In this document: positions 48,516 to 57,503 of the stretch, piece after piece
Layout: the number at the start of each line of letters is the position of its first letter
Numbering within the stretch: the stretch's first letter is position 1
Source: Marinagarivorans sp.
GTDB taxonomy: Bacteria > Pseudomonadota > Gammaproteobacteria > Pseudomonadales > Cellvibrionaceae
Reading direction: 5' to 3'
Length of the DNA: 64,000 nucleotides
Assembly: GCA_028281865.1 (NCBI GenBank)
Contig: JANQJB010000097.1
Span: 36,759 to 100,758, forward strand
The notes under the pieces: model-generated
What the model was told of the DNA's origin: nothing
What the model saw: only the letters and a program-made list of their open reading frames with translations
The model's database searches: none
Translations under genes and position numbers: made by a program

Positions 48516-50485
48516 TTTGCATGACCAGCGCTAGAAGATTTTATTTGCGGACGAGCACGGCCATTAATAAATTTAACCCATTGTTGTTGTCGAACGATTT
48601 GTTTATTCTCGTTCAGTTGAAGCGTACCGGTGAAGCCGTAAAATTTTGCTTGTTTAATTGACTCTAACTGTCTAAGTCTAGGATAAATATTGAACGCATC
48701 CGCTCCTAAAGCATAAAGGCGTTGATAAGCCGGATTTTTTGAAGCAAATCGCGAGATATTGCGTTTTATTTCAGAGCTTTGGTCGAAGAACCAGGGCAGT
48801 GTCGTAAATTGCACTCCGTTTAAATCTTGATCCAGTTTAGGGGCGGAAACACCGCTAAATACATTGCTTGTGGCATACACTGGGACATTCCCTGCAAAAT
48901 AAAAAGCGAGCGTTGGTTTTATTTGACGCGCTTGCTTAACATCGTTAACTGCGACAAAAACCATATCAATGTCCTGACGTCTGCGCGGTTCGAATTCGAT
49001 GCGGCCGAACATACGTCGAATTTCGCGTGCACGTAACTCGCTTTGATCAACATGCATAGCTTTTTTTATCACACTGGAATAATCGTTGTTTCCTGAATAA
49101 CGATAGTGATGTGAAACTTCACCGCCAAGCGCCTCCCATGCAGGAATAAACGCAGAGACGCAACGATCACCCCGGCTATCCGCTGGAGCAAGTATTAACG
49201 CGCGACGATGTCCGTCTAGCCAAGCTTGATCGACGATCTGTTGAATTTCATCTTCAATAGCCAGGCCGAATTGGTAGAGGCCGGGTGAGTCTAGAGGGTT
49301 GTCGATATTGTTGAGCGTCAATAGGGGAACCGGAAGTTCGAGTTCGAGTGCCAGCTCTGAGATCGCATTTTTTTGCAGAGGGCCGATAACCAAGTCCGCT
49401 CCCTCGTCTACTGCCTGTTGATATACCGCCGCAATATCACCCGTTGTCGTATCGTAATAATCGACAATAGGAACCTTTTGACCGCTCGCAGACCGCTGGT
49501 AAAACGCAGCCATGATGCCATCGCGGATTGCATTTGCAGCTTTTTCGAATTTTTGCGATAGCGGGAGCAATACTGCGATATGAGCCGGTTGGTTAGCTGC
49601 TATTTCTGTTAGCAAGCGTAAATCTGCGGGAAGGCGCAAACTTGCAGGATGTTCGGGCCAATTTGCGATCCATTGCTCTAGGTCGGCAACTTGTTGCTCC
49701 AGGTTGGTTTGATTATTTTTGCTTAAACGCGCTAGCTGATACCATGCAGCCGATTGAGGGTCAGGATAGTTTTGTGCAAGCATATTAAGTTTGTCGCTAG
49801 GCATTTCCATCAGCGCTTGCCATAACAATGTTTCGTTGAAAGCTTGCTGCTCTTGCAGTTTTAAAATGTGCGACTCGTTTTCTTCCCTGTCGAATTCTGC
49901 GCTGGCTTCAATTTGAACTGCAATTAATTGATTGATTGCGAGGCGCTCCTTTACACTCTGATCGAACTCCTCGAGATAGAAAAAGATGTCTGCGCGCAGT
50001 TCCCTTAAGCGAATTGTTAGCTGAGTTGGGAGGTGTTGGGTCGTATCTCCGGTAAAAGAGTCGACTAAATATTGTTTTGCTAATTCATACTCTTCGTCGA
50101 TTAATGCCGCTTTTGCGCGAACGATGGACCAACGAGCAAACCAAGCGGGTGGAAGTAGGTCGGGATCAGTTTCTGCTAAAATTTGCTCTGCCCAATGGTA
50201 TTCATTAGCAAGCATTAATTGTTCCGACGCCAAGATAAGTAGCGTAAATTTCTCTAGGCCAATTTTTGTTTGCGCTTCTTCTATAAGCCGATGGGCGATC
50301 TCTAGTGGTTTTGGCGCCTCGAGTTCTTGCGACGTTTCGGGGCCTGAGGTTGGTTGTGATCCACAATTTACAAATGAAATTACTATGATCGCGACAAATA
50401 CGAATTTTTTGATGAGCTCGATAATAGTTAAGTAATTTCGTTTTACATTTGGGTCAAATATAAATTCCATACACAGATTATTCAT
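48512..50485 (-). CDS. lpoA: Outer-membrane lipoprotein LpoA, activator of penicillin-binding protein 1A
   Basis: A 657-residue lipoprotein. A hydrophobic signal segment ends in a lipobox-like FVNC (Cys41), preceded by an unusually long ~27-residue leader; the ATG at 50470 is an alternative start. The N-terminal half is TPR-like helical, and from about residue 300 the protein has a periplasmic-binding-protein fold (IAVLLPLSQKFEKAANAIRDGIMAAFYQRSASG, DLVIGPLQKNAISELA). LpoA reaches through peptidoglycan to stimulate the transpeptidase PBP1A. It heads the minus-strand operon and is divergent from rsmI across a 296-base spacer with a short tandem repeat. Confidence 0.92.
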   Translation of the reverse strand: MNNLCMEFIFDPNVKRNYLTIIELIKKFVFVAIIVISFVNCGSQPTSGPETSQELEAPKPLEIAHRLIEEAQTKIGLEKFTLLILASEQLMLANEYHWAEQILAETDPDLLPPAWFARWSIVRAKAALIDEEYELAKQYLVDSFTGDTTQHLPTQLTIRLRELRADIFFYLEEFDQSVKERLAINQLIAVQIEASAEFDREENESHILKLQEQQAFNETLLWQALMEMPSDKLNMLAQNYPDPQSAAWYQLARLSKNNQTNLEQQVADLEQWIANWPEHPASLRLPADLRLLTEIAANQPAHIAVLLPLSQKFEKAANAIRDGIMAAFYQRSASGQKVPIVDYYDTTTGDIAAVYQQAVDEGADLVIGPLQKNAISELALELELPVPLLTLNNIDNPLDSPGLYQFGLAIEDEIQQIVDQAWLDGHRRALILAPADSRGDRCVSAFIPAWEALGGEVSHHYRYSGNNDYSSVIKKAMHVDQSELRAREIRRMFGRIEFEPRRRQDIDMVFVAVNDVKQARQIKPTLAFYFAGNVPVYATSNVFSGVSAPKLDQDLNGVQFTTLPWFFDQSSEIKRNISRFASKNPAYQRLYALGADAFNIYPRLRQLESIKQAKFYGFTGTLQLNENKQIVRQQQWVKFINGRARPQIKSSSAGHAK

Positions 50486-50619
50486 GTTATTTTGAGTTTC
50501 AAACCTCAGTTAATGTGCGATTTATCGGGCATTAACAATGTAAATTAATATGATTCCAGTTTTTGTAATAGGTGCCGGTTGTATGGCCACCCGCCTATTA
50601 AAAATGTTGTCTTAGTTTA

Positions 50620-50664
50620 TTGCTAAAATGAGTTTCTTGCTAAAATGAGTTTGCAGCTAAAATG
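50620..50664. repeat. 17-bp tandem repeat in lpoA/rsmI spacer
   Basis: TTGCTAAAATGAGTTTC (50620-50636) is followed by TTGCTAAAATGAGTTTG (50637-50653) and a partial third copy containing GCTAAAATG. Sixteen of 17 bases match between the two full units. It lies between divergent promoters. Confidence 0.85.
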
Positions 50665-50781
50665 CTTATGCGTATTCATTGTGCATCTCAACCAATTAGA
50701 GTGCTAAGCCGAATAGAACGAACAGGCCAAATAAAGCGCCTGGGCCAGACAAAGTAATAAGCCGCACAGTACTTAACTTTC

Positions 50782-51633
50782 ATGTCTCACGAAAACACTG
50801 AACCTGGTACGCTTTATATAGTTGCAACTCCAATCGGCAATTTGGACGATATGGTACCGCGTGCGATCGATATTCTCCAGAAAGCAGACCTAATAGCTGC
50901 GGAGGATACACGCCACAGCACTAAGTTACTTAGACATTTTAATATAGATACTCGACTGACAGCCTACCACGATCACAGCGACGATAATAAGGTAGACGCA
51001 TTACTCCAATTGCTGCAACGCGGGCAAGATATTGCCTTGATTTCAGATGCAGGAACGCCATTGATTTCTGACCCAGGCTACCGAATTGTGAATGAAGCTC
51101 ACAAACGCAACATTCGCGTGAGCCCGATTCCCGGGCCAAGCGCCTTTGTGGCGGCGATATCGGTTTCTGGGCTACCTTGCCATCAGTTTTCCTTTTTAGG
51201 TTTTCCGCCGGCAAAGCAAGCTCAGCGTATAAAATTCTATGAAAAGCTTGCCGCAGTTGAACATACGCAAGTTTTTTACGAATCGCCGCATCGAATTCTA
51301 CCCTCTTTGAACGACATGATGGCGTCTTTTGGAGAACAACGCCCTGCGGCTTATATTCGCGAGGTGAGCAAAGCATTTGAAACGGTCTTGACAGGGTCTC
51401 TTGTTGAAATTGGCTTAAAGGTCCAGCAAGACCCCAATCAGCAGAGAGGTGAGCTTGTTGTTTGTGTAGCGGGCCATCGGCCGGAGGAGAGGGAAATCGA
51501 TTCTCTTTCTCAGTCTTGTATGAATGTTCTTTTGGCCGAGCTTCCGATAAAAAAAGCTGCTGCGCTGACAGCAAAAATTACCGGTGGCAGCAAGAATGCT
51601 CTTTATGAGTGGGCGTTAAACAATCGAGTGTAA
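50782..51633 (+). CDS. rsmI: 16S rRNA (cytidine-1402-2'-O)-methyltransferase
   Basis: A 283-residue tetrapyrrole-methylase-fold enzyme that methylates the ribose of C1402 in 16S rRNA, working with RsmH on the same nucleotide. GTLYIVATPIGNLDDMVPRAIDIL, AAEDTRHSTKLLRHFNI and LISDAGTPLISDPGYRIV, then PGPSAFVAAISVSGLPCHQFSFLGF, are diagnostic. The rsmH gene lies about 1.3 kb downstream in the dcw cluster. Confidence 0.96.
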   Translation: MSHENTEPGTLYIVATPIGNLDDMVPRAIDILQKADLIAAEDTRHSTKLLRHFNIDTRLTAYHDHSDDNKVDALLQLLQRGQDIALISDAGTPLISDPGYRIVNEAHKRNIRVSPIPGPSAFVAAISVSGLPCHQFSFLGFPPAKQAQRIKFYEKLAAVEHTQVFYESPHRILPSLNDMMASFGEQRPAAYIREVSKAFETVLTGSLVEIGLKVQQDPNQQRGELVVCVAGHRPEEREIDSLSQSCMNVLLAELPIKKAAALTAKITGGSKNALYEWALNNRV

Positions 51634-51674
51634 TTCATCGTTTCTAAATTGATGCAGACCGATGCTTAAATATC

Positions 51675-51702
51675 TTGCTACTGTATATAAAATCAGTTAA
51701 AT
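51675..51702 (+). promoter_or_regulatory. Candidate rnpB promoter
   Basis: TTGCTA (51675-51680), 16 bases, TTAAAT (51697-51702). A start eight bases further on falls at the predicted 5' end of the RNase P RNA, which supports it. Confidence 0.5.
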
Positions 51703-51710
51703 TGCGACTA

Positions 51711-52099
51711 GAGTTGGCTAGGCAATCGCTGTTAAATTTTCGCTTATTCTGAGTAATCTACTGGATAAATCGGGTTGGCGTTATTTGATAGAGGAAAGTC
51801 CGGGCTCCATAGGGCAGAACGCCAGGTAACACCTGGGAGGCGCAAGCCTACGGAAAGTGCAGCAGAAAATATACCGCCGGCGGTGTTAGGCATTGTCGGT
51901 AAGGGTGAAATGGTGCGGTAAGAGCGCACCGCGCAATTGGCAACAATTGTGGCAAGGTAAACCCCGTTCGGAGCAAGACCAAATAGGGATCCAATGGCGT
52001 GGCCCGCGCTGGATCCGGGTAGGTTGCTTGAGGTATGTGGTGACACATACTCTAGATGAATGATTGTCCACGACAGAACCCGGCTTATCGGCTAACTCT
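51711..52099 (+). ncRNA. rnpB: RNase P RNA (bacterial class A)
   Basis: The catalytic RNA of RNase P, about 389 nt, which matures tRNA 5' ends. The universally conserved GAGGAAAGTCCGGGCTCC lies at 51791-51808 and its partner region ACGACAGAACCCGGCTTAT near the 3' end. Other conserved blocks are CAGGTAACACCTGGG, GGGTGAAATGGTGCGGTAAG, AGAGCGCACCGCGC, and AGATGAATGATTGTCC. Helix P1 is formed by GAGTTGGCT at the 5' end with AGCC-complementary GGCTAACTC at the 3' end. The position between rsmI and mraZ is the usual one in gammaproteobacteria. Confidence 0.97.
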
Positions 52100-52132
52100 T
52101 GTTTTATCGATACGCTAGCCAAAAATCTGCTT

Positions 52133-52157
52133 CCTTTTGGGAAAAAGGCGCTTTTTT
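52133..52157 (+). terminator. Intrinsic terminator after rnpB
   Basis: CCTTTT pairs with AAAAGG around GGGA (52133-52148), followed by CGC and six T, 34 bases past the RNase P RNA. The stem is AT-rich, so strength is uncertain. Confidence 0.6.
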
Positions 52158-52362
52158 CCGCGGGCTTTATACTGCGACCTTGTAATTCTATCCTTTCTTA
52201 ATCCAAAACGGTCTTTAACTTAAAGTAAGCTCTGAACATATCAAGCTACCTTCCTGATTTTTTTCAGTAAAAAATATTAAAATTCTCTCGATTTGTGCCT
52301 TTTTAAGGCGAAAAAAACCTCGTTATATCAACGCGTTACCCCTCATTTCGTCTCTGTTTACC

Positions 52363-52390
52363 TTGACTTTGGTTTTCAGCCACATATAGT
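52363..52390 (+). promoter_or_regulatory. Promoter of the dcw cluster
   Basis: TTGACT (52363-52368), 16 bases, TATAGT (52385-52390), about 70 bases ahead of the mraZ start. It lies in the 360-base stretch between rnpB and mraZ, which holds no gene. It is the best candidate for the promoter that drives mraZ and much of the cell-wall cluster. Confidence 0.65.
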
Positions 52391-52405
52391 GTCTATAAGT
52401 GTAGA

Positions 52406-52431
52406 AAAGTGGTGTTTGGTGGAGATTGGTG
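52406..52431 (+). promoter_or_regulatory. Probable MraZ operator (TGGTG repeats)
   Basis: TGGTG occurs three times in the same orientation at 52410-52414, 52417-52421 and 52427-52431, the first inside AAAGTGG, just downstream of the dcw promoter. MraZ is known to bind short direct GTGG-type repeats in its own leader and repress the cluster. Spacing here (7 and 10) is less even than in studied examples. Confidence 0.5.
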
Positions 52432-52460
52432 TTCTTCACCGCTAACGAGTGGGGAAAAGT

Positions 52461-52910
52461 GTGTTTCAGGGCAGCCATGCGATCAATATGGACGCCAAGG
52501 GGCGTATTGCGATTCCGTCGAAGCAACGGGAAACGCTTATGTCTGCTTGTGAGGGGCGTATCGTAATGACTGCTCATACTGAAAACCGTTGTGTCTTGAT
52601 TTATCCCGAAAATGAATGGGCTAAAAAATTACCCGAAATTCAAGCCTTTCCTACCTATAGCAAAACTGCACTGCGCAGGCAACGACTTTTAATTGGTTAC
52701 GCGACTCCCTGGGAGATAGATGCAAATGGGCGCGTGCTTATACCGCAGACGCTCCGCGATTATGCCGGATTAGAAAAGAAACTCTTACTTGTCGGAATGG
52801 CTAACAAGTTTGAGTTATGGCAAGAAGAATCCTGGTACGCCAGCGTAGCAAATTTTGAACCCGATCCAGAAGAAGATATCTCTCAGGCGATGAAAGAATT
52901 TTCGCTTTAG
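52461..52910 (+). CDS. mraZ: Transcriptional regulator MraZ
   Basis: A 149-residue protein with two AbrB-like half-domains ([21 protein letters not shown] and [24 protein letters not shown]), each with the DxxGR motif. MraZ forms a ring and represses the dcw cluster by binding leader repeats. I chose GTG at 52461 ([11 protein letters not shown]), matching the MFRG start of relatives, with GGGGAAAA upstream; the frame opens at a GTG four codons earlier. Confidence 0.95.
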   Translation: MFQGSHAINMDAKGRIAIPSKQRETLMSACEGRIVMTAHTENRCVLIYPENEWAKKLPEIQAFPTYSKTALRRQRLLIGYATPWEIDANGRVLIPQTLRDYAGLEKKLLLVGMANKFELWQEESWYASVANFEPDPEEDISQAMKEFSL

Positions 52911-52912
52911 AA

Positions 52913-53839
52913 ATGGTGAAGAAAACGCATTATTCGGTGCTTTTAAAAGAATCTATCGGGGCGGTAATTAGTAGTGTTGACGGAACATACATCGACTGTA
53001 CTTTTGGGCGTGGCGGCCATTCCGAGGCACTTTTAAAAAAACTAGGTGAAAAGGCGCGTGTGATCGCTTTTGACAAAGACCCAGAGGCGGTGGCAGTGGG
53101 GCGAAAATTATCCGAACGCGACCCTCGTTTTACCATCATGCATGGATCTTTTGTTGAATTAGAGAGAGTGAAAGACATGTGTGGTTTGGATTGCGTTGAC
53201 GGAATTTTAATGGATTTAGGTGTTTCGTCTCCACAGCTTGATGATGCCGAGCGGGGATTTAGCTTCTTGCATGATGGGCCGCTTGATATGCGGATGAACT
53301 CGAGTTCTGGGCAAACAGCGGCGACTTGGATCAATAATGCAGAGGAAGGTGAAATTGCTCTTGTTCTGAAAAATTATGGCGAAGAGCGGTTTGCAAAACG
53401 TATGGCGAAAGCGATTGTTGCTACGCGAGAAAAAACGCCTTTTTCAAGAACCCAACAATTGGCGGATGTTATCAGTCAGGCAAACCCCAAATGGGAGAGA
53501 GGAAAACATCCAGCGACTCGCGCATTTCAGGCGATAAGAATCAAAGTTAATCGCGAGTTAGAGGAACTGCAAGAGTCACTGCCAAAAGCACTGGGAATGT
53601 TGAAATCTGGTGGTCGAATGGTGGTGATTAGTTTTCATAGTTTAGAAGACAGGATAGTTAAACGGTTTTTTAAAGAAGAAGCAAAGGGAGACAAATTACC
53701 CGCTCGCTTGCCGTTAACGGAGATGCAGATAAATCGACGCTTGAAATTAATCAGTAGCGCTCAGAGAGCAAGCGCGCAGGAAATTGCAGAAAATATACGT
53801 TCGCGCAGTGCGGTTATGCGTGTGGCTGAAAAAATATAA
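52913..53839 (+). CDS. rsmH: 16S rRNA (cytosine-1402-N4)-methyltransferase
   Basis: A 308-residue class I methyltransferase (MraW). The SAM loop is YIDCTFGRGGHSEALL, with DGILMDLGVSSPQLDDAERGFSF and the C-terminal VVISFHSLEDRIVKRFF. It methylates the base of C1402, complementing RsmI. It starts two bases after the mraZ stop and precedes ftsL. Confidence 0.98.
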   Translation: MVKKTHYSVLLKESIGAVISSVDGTYIDCTFGRGGHSEALLKKLGEKARVIAFDKDPEAVAVGRKLSERDPRFTIMHGSFVELERVKDMCGLDCVDGILMDLGVSSPQLDDAERGFSFLHDGPLDMRMNSSSGQTAATWINNAEEGEIALVLKNYGEERFAKRMAKAIVATREKTPFSRTQQLADVISQANPKWERGKHPATRAFQAIRIKVNRELEELQESLPKALGMLKSGGRMVVISFHSLEDRIVKRFFKEEAKGDKLPARLPLTEMQINRRLKLISSAQRASAQEIAENIRSRSAVMRVAEKI

Positions 53840-53892
53840 TCTTTTTAAGAGTTTTTAAGAAGAAGAGTAAATATTGAGCCTGCTGAGTTTAT

Positions 53893-54231
53893 ATGGTTGT
53901 GAAAGTTGCAAGTGATGAAAAATTGACATACAGCTTTCTATTTTCAGCAAAAGGTATAGTTGTTTTAGTGCTGTGGTCAGCGGTGGTTTTTAGCAGCTTA
54001 TTGGTTGTTGAAAAAAGCTTCCACGCTCGTGTGGCAATTCAGCGGCTTGAAATACTTCGAAAAGAAGGCGCGGAATTGCAGGTAGAAACTGGACAGCTCA
54101 TGCTGGAGAAGAGTTCGTTGGTAGCGTACTCAAGAATAGAGACGAAAGCTGTTAAAGGCTTAGGCATGTATGTGCCACAAGTCGAAGAAATTGTTATCGT
54201 AAAAATAAGCGGTGCTGAAGACGCGAAATAA
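53893..54231 (+). CDS. ftsL: Cell division protein FtsL
   Basis: A 112-residue bitopic protein: a membrane helix at about residues 20-42 and a periplasmic leucine-zipper-like coiled coil (HARVAIQRLEILRKEGAELQVETGQLMLEKSSLVAYSRIE), ending in the short conserved GMYVP segment. FtsL with FtsB and FtsQ activates FtsWI at the septum. Identity is from topology, length and position between rsmH and ftsI, as sequence conservation is low. Confidence 0.92.
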   Translation: MVVKVASDEKLTYSFLFSAKGIVVLVLWSAVVFSSLLVVEKSFHARVAIQRLEILRKEGAELQVETGQLMLEKSSLVAYSRIETKAVKGLGMYVPQVEEIVIVKISGAEDAK

Positions 54232-54261
54232 CGGTTTTAATAATTGTAATTTTACTGAACG

Positions 54262-55968
54262 ATGAAAAGAACCCTTGTAGCTTGGCGGATAGTTTTAATG
54301 AGCATTGTTCTTTGTGCAATGCCGGCGCTACTTGTGTGGAATTTTGCACTTTTACAAATCATTCCTCGGGAAGAAAGCAAAAAAAGCCCAAAACAGTTAA
54401 ATAAAGCTGGGGATGCGAGAACACTTCGTAAAGAAGCGATTCTTGCATCAAGAGGAATCATCACCGACCGAAACGGAAAGTTATTAGCCGTTAGTACACC
54501 GATTAAAAATGTGGTAATTGATCCACAAGTTTTTGATATTAGCGATGCTCCGAAGTTGGCTAAAGCGTTGAATCTCAGCGAGGTAAAACTGGTAAATAAA
54601 ATTAGCATTTACAAAAAAAATGAGAATAAACGTTTTGCTTATATTAAGCGAAAATTACCACCTCACGAAGCTGAGAAAATAGCCGAACTTAGCTTGAAGG
54701 GTGTTTTTTTTCAAGACGATTTTCAGCGCTTTTATCCTGCAGGTGAGGTCGCATCTCATGTTGTAGGTTTTACCAACATCGAGGGTTACGGACAAGAAGG
54801 ATTGGAGCTGTCTTTAGATAATTGGTTGCGGGGGCAGGCAGGTTCAAAACTGTATATCAAAGACAGAAAAGGAAAAGTGGTAAAAGATCTTGGCTACAAG
54901 AGTGCCCCGAAGCCCGGCAATAATTTGAGTTTGAGTATTGATTTACGTTTACAGTATTTAGCTTACCGAGAATTAAAAACGGCAGTTGCTGCGCAACGGG
55001 CGAAATCGGGGTCAGCCGTTATTTTAGATGTGGCGACTGGGGATATTCTTGCGATGGTGAATCAGCCCTCCTATAACCCAAACGACCGCTCAAAATTAAA
55101 GCCTTTGCATATGCGTAACCGAGCAGTAACGGATGTGATAGAGCCTGGTTCGACGGTTAAACCGCTAACAGTATTGGCGGCACTCGAATCGGGGCGTTAT
55201 GGACCGCGAAGCGTTGTCGATACCTCTCCCGGTTGGATTATGGTGGGGAATAAGCGTTTAAAAGATTCGTCAAACCATCGCAAAATGAATTTGGAAAAAA
55301 TAATTCAGAAATCAAGCCAGGTGGGTACGGTAAAACTTGCACTTGATATAGAGCCCGGCGCTGTTCGCGACTTATTTTTTCGTTTTGGCTTTGGGCAAAG
55401 TACAGGTATTGGATTTCCGGGAGAAAGCATAGGAGTGCTGCCAAACCGCACGCGATGGGCGCCAATAGAAACGGCTACGCTTTCTTTCGGTCATGGTTTG
55501 AGTGTGACGCCATTACAGTTGGCTCAAGCTTATCTAGCCATCGCGTCGAAAGGCAAATTTAAAACCGTTTCGATTATTCGCGATGATGAAGTCACCAATT
55601 CTGGACAAGTTGTTGATGCAAAATATGCTGATCAAGTTTTGCAGATGATGAAATCTGTTACCCAACGTGGCGGAACTGCGCCATTGGCGCAAATCAACGC
55701 TTATCCAACGGCGGGGAAAACAGGCACCGCGCATAAAGTGGGGAAAAGGGGTTACGAAGATCACAAATATGTCGCTATTTTTGCCGGAATTGCACCGGTG
55801 GATAAGCCGAATTTAGTTACAGTGGTTGTGATTAATGAGCCTTCAACCGAGGACCACTATTACGGTGGCGAGGCGGCGGCGCCCGTTTTTGCGAGTATTA
55901 CTGAAGGAGCATTGAGACTTAGAAATGTTCCTCCATACGCAGCAACGCAAAGGGTGGCAAAGCGATGA
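54262..55968 (+). CDS. ftsI: Septal transpeptidase FtsI (penicillin-binding protein 3)
   Basis: A 568-residue class B PBP: membrane anchor (about 12-34), pedestal domain with RGIITDRNGKLLA, and transpeptidase domain from ~245. The acyl-accepting Ser297 is in STVK (297-300) and KTGT lies at 486-489. The second motif, normally Ser-Ser-Asn, reads Ser-Ser-Gln (351-353; codons TCA AGC CAG). FtsI cross-links septal peptidoglycan with FtsW and is the target of several beta-lactams. It overlaps murE by four bases. Confidence 0.97.
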   Translation: MKRTLVAWRIVLMSIVLCAMPALLVWNFALLQIIPREESKKSPKQLNKAGDARTLRKEAILASRGIITDRNGKLLAVSTPIKNVVIDPQVFDISDAPKLAKALNLSEVKLVNKISIYKKNENKRFAYIKRKLPPHEAEKIAELSLKGVFFQDDFQRFYPAGEVASHVVGFTNIEGYGQEGLELSLDNWLRGQAGSKLYIKDRKGKVVKDLGYKSAPKPGNNLSLSIDLRLQYLAYRELKTAVAAQRAKSGSAVILDVATGDILAMVNQPSYNPNDRSKLKPLHMRNRAVTDVIEPGSTVKPLTVLAALESGRYGPRSVVDTSPGWIMVGNKRLKDSSNHRKMNLEKIIQKSSQVGTVKLALDIEPGAVRDLFFRFGFGQSTGIGFPGESIGVLPNRTRWAPIETATLSFGHGLSVTPLQLAQAYLAIASKGKFKTVSIIRDDEVTNSGQVVDAKYADQVLQMMKSVTQRGGTAPLAQINAYPTAGKTGTAHKVGKRGYEDHKYVAIFAGIAPVDKPNLVTVVVINEPSTEDHYYGGEAAAPVFASITEGALRLRNVPPYAATQRVAKR

Positions 55969-57503
55969 TGCGTGAAAAAGAGAATTTTATACCCAAAACC
56001 TTGGTGGAGCTTCTGGGGCAGAAGATCGTTCCGCGACAATATTGGAGTGTTGAATTTAATAATCTAGAGATTGATAGTAGAAAAATTTCAAAGGGCGATA
56101 TATTTGTCGCTTTGCGTGGTAGAAATCATAACGGCGAAGCATTTATCGATGATGCCTTGCGAAAAGGTGCTGCTGCTATCTTGGTTGATCAAAAAGGCTC
56201 AACTACAAATAGTGACGAGGTAAATAGGCCCGTTTTCGCAGTAGCGGATCTTGCAGCCACACTGCCTGACTTGGCTGCAAAATCGTGTGGTTTTCCGTGC
56301 GCACGAATAAAGCTTCTCGGCGTAACGGGTACCAATGGAAAAAGTTCCTGTGTTAGCTATATCGCACAGATTCTGACAAAGCTAGGAAGAAAATCCGCGA
56401 CAGTAGGGACCTTAGGTTTTCAGTCGCTTAAAGGCGCACCTGAAACTGAAATCGAATTTAATACCGTAGAAACTGGAGTGACGACTCCTGATATATGTTC
56501 GATCAACCGGGTTTTAAAATTGTGGGTTGATGAGGGAACGGAAAACGTTGCTATGGAAGTTTCTTCCCATGGACTAGATCAGAACCGAGTGGCAGGTTTG
56601 GATTTTTATACTGCAGTATTTACAAATTTAACGCAGGATCACTTGGATTACCACGGGAGTATGGAGAATTACAAAGCGGCAAAAGCTAAGCTTTTTCAAT
56701 TCGAAGGGTTAAAATTTGCTGTATTAAATATCGACGATGCTTTTGCCGATGAGTTGGGCCGATCAATAGATTCTAGTACTGTGCAATTGAGTTACGGCAT
56801 CAGTAAGAATTCGGATATTCGAGCGAGCAATATTCGATACTGCCAATCTGGAACAAATTTTTTAGTAACAACAAATGCCGGTAACTACAGAGTAGAAACG
56901 GACTTGTTAGGTAGGTTTAATGTTTATAATGTTCTTGCTGCGATTGCTTGTGTTTCAACTTTAGGATTCAGCCAAGAAAAAATTGTTGAAGCAGTCACTG
57001 CTTTGAAACCGGTTGAAGGGCGTATGCAAATTATCGACAACAATATCGGCATAATTGTTGTTATTGACTATGCTCACACTCCTGACGCGCTCGAACAAGC
57101 GATTTTGGCTGTCAAATCGCATTGCGAAGGTCGCCTTTGGACAGTATTTGGTTGCGGAGGTGATCGCGATAAAGAAAAAAGGCCGCAAATGGGGGAAATA
57201 GCAGATCGGCTATCTGACACAGTTGTGTTAACCAGCGATAACCCTAGGTCGGAAAACGCAAACAAGATTATTCAAGATATTTCCTTAGGAATACAATCGC
57301 AAACCCCCATTCACGAGATTGCTGATAGGCGCGATGCAATTAATTTTGCAATAGAAAATGCCGCGTTGCGCGATGCGATAATAATTGCTGGAAAAGGACA
57401 CGAGGAATTTCAGGTAGTCGGTGATAAAAAACTTCCTTTTTCAGACAATTTAGTTGCAACCAAAGCGTTGGAAAAACGCAGCGCAATGGGGGATCGCATA
57501 TGA
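55965..57503 (+). CDS. murE: UDP-MurNAc-L-Ala-D-Glu:meso-diaminopimelate ligase
   Basis: A 512-residue Mur ligase adding the third residue of the stem peptide. The ATP loop is GVTGTNGKSSCVSYIAQIL, and the DNPR motif (in VLTSDNPRSEN) indicates meso-diaminopimelate specificity, as expected of a Gram-negative. It starts inside the ftsI stop and overlaps murF by four bases. Confidence 0.97.
   Translation: MMREKENFIPKTLVELLGQKIVPRQYWSVEFNNLEIDSRKISKGDIFVALRGRNHNGEAFIDDALRKGAAAILVDQKGSTTNSDEVNRPVFAVADLAATLPDLAAKSCGFPCARIKLLGVTGTNGKSSCVSYIAQILTKLGRKSATVGTLGFQSLKGAPETEIEFNTVETGVTTPDICSINRVLKLWVDEGTENVAMEVSSHGLDQNRVAGLDFYTAVFTNLTQDHLDYHGSMENYKAAKAKLFQFEGLKFAVLNIDDAFADELGRSIDSSTVQLSYGISKNSDIRASNIRYCQSGTNFLVTTNAGNYRVETDLLGRFNVYNVLAAIACVSTLGFSQEKIVEAVTALKPVEGRMQIIDNNIGIIVVIDYAHTPDALEQAILAVKSHCEGRLWTVFGCGGDRDKEKRPQMGEIADRLSDTVVLTSDNPRSENANKIIQDISLGIQSQTPIHEIADRRDAINFAIENAALRDAIIIAGKGHEEFQVVGDKKLPFSDNLVATKALEKRSAMGDRI

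Noticed and set aside
50939..51574. 211-residue open frame antisense to rsmI
   Set aside because: Complete overlap with rsmI, no recognisable motif, composition typical of a shadow frame.
51744..52122. Three short minus-strand open frames
   Set aside because: They fall inside the RNase P RNA gene and are by-products of its sequence.
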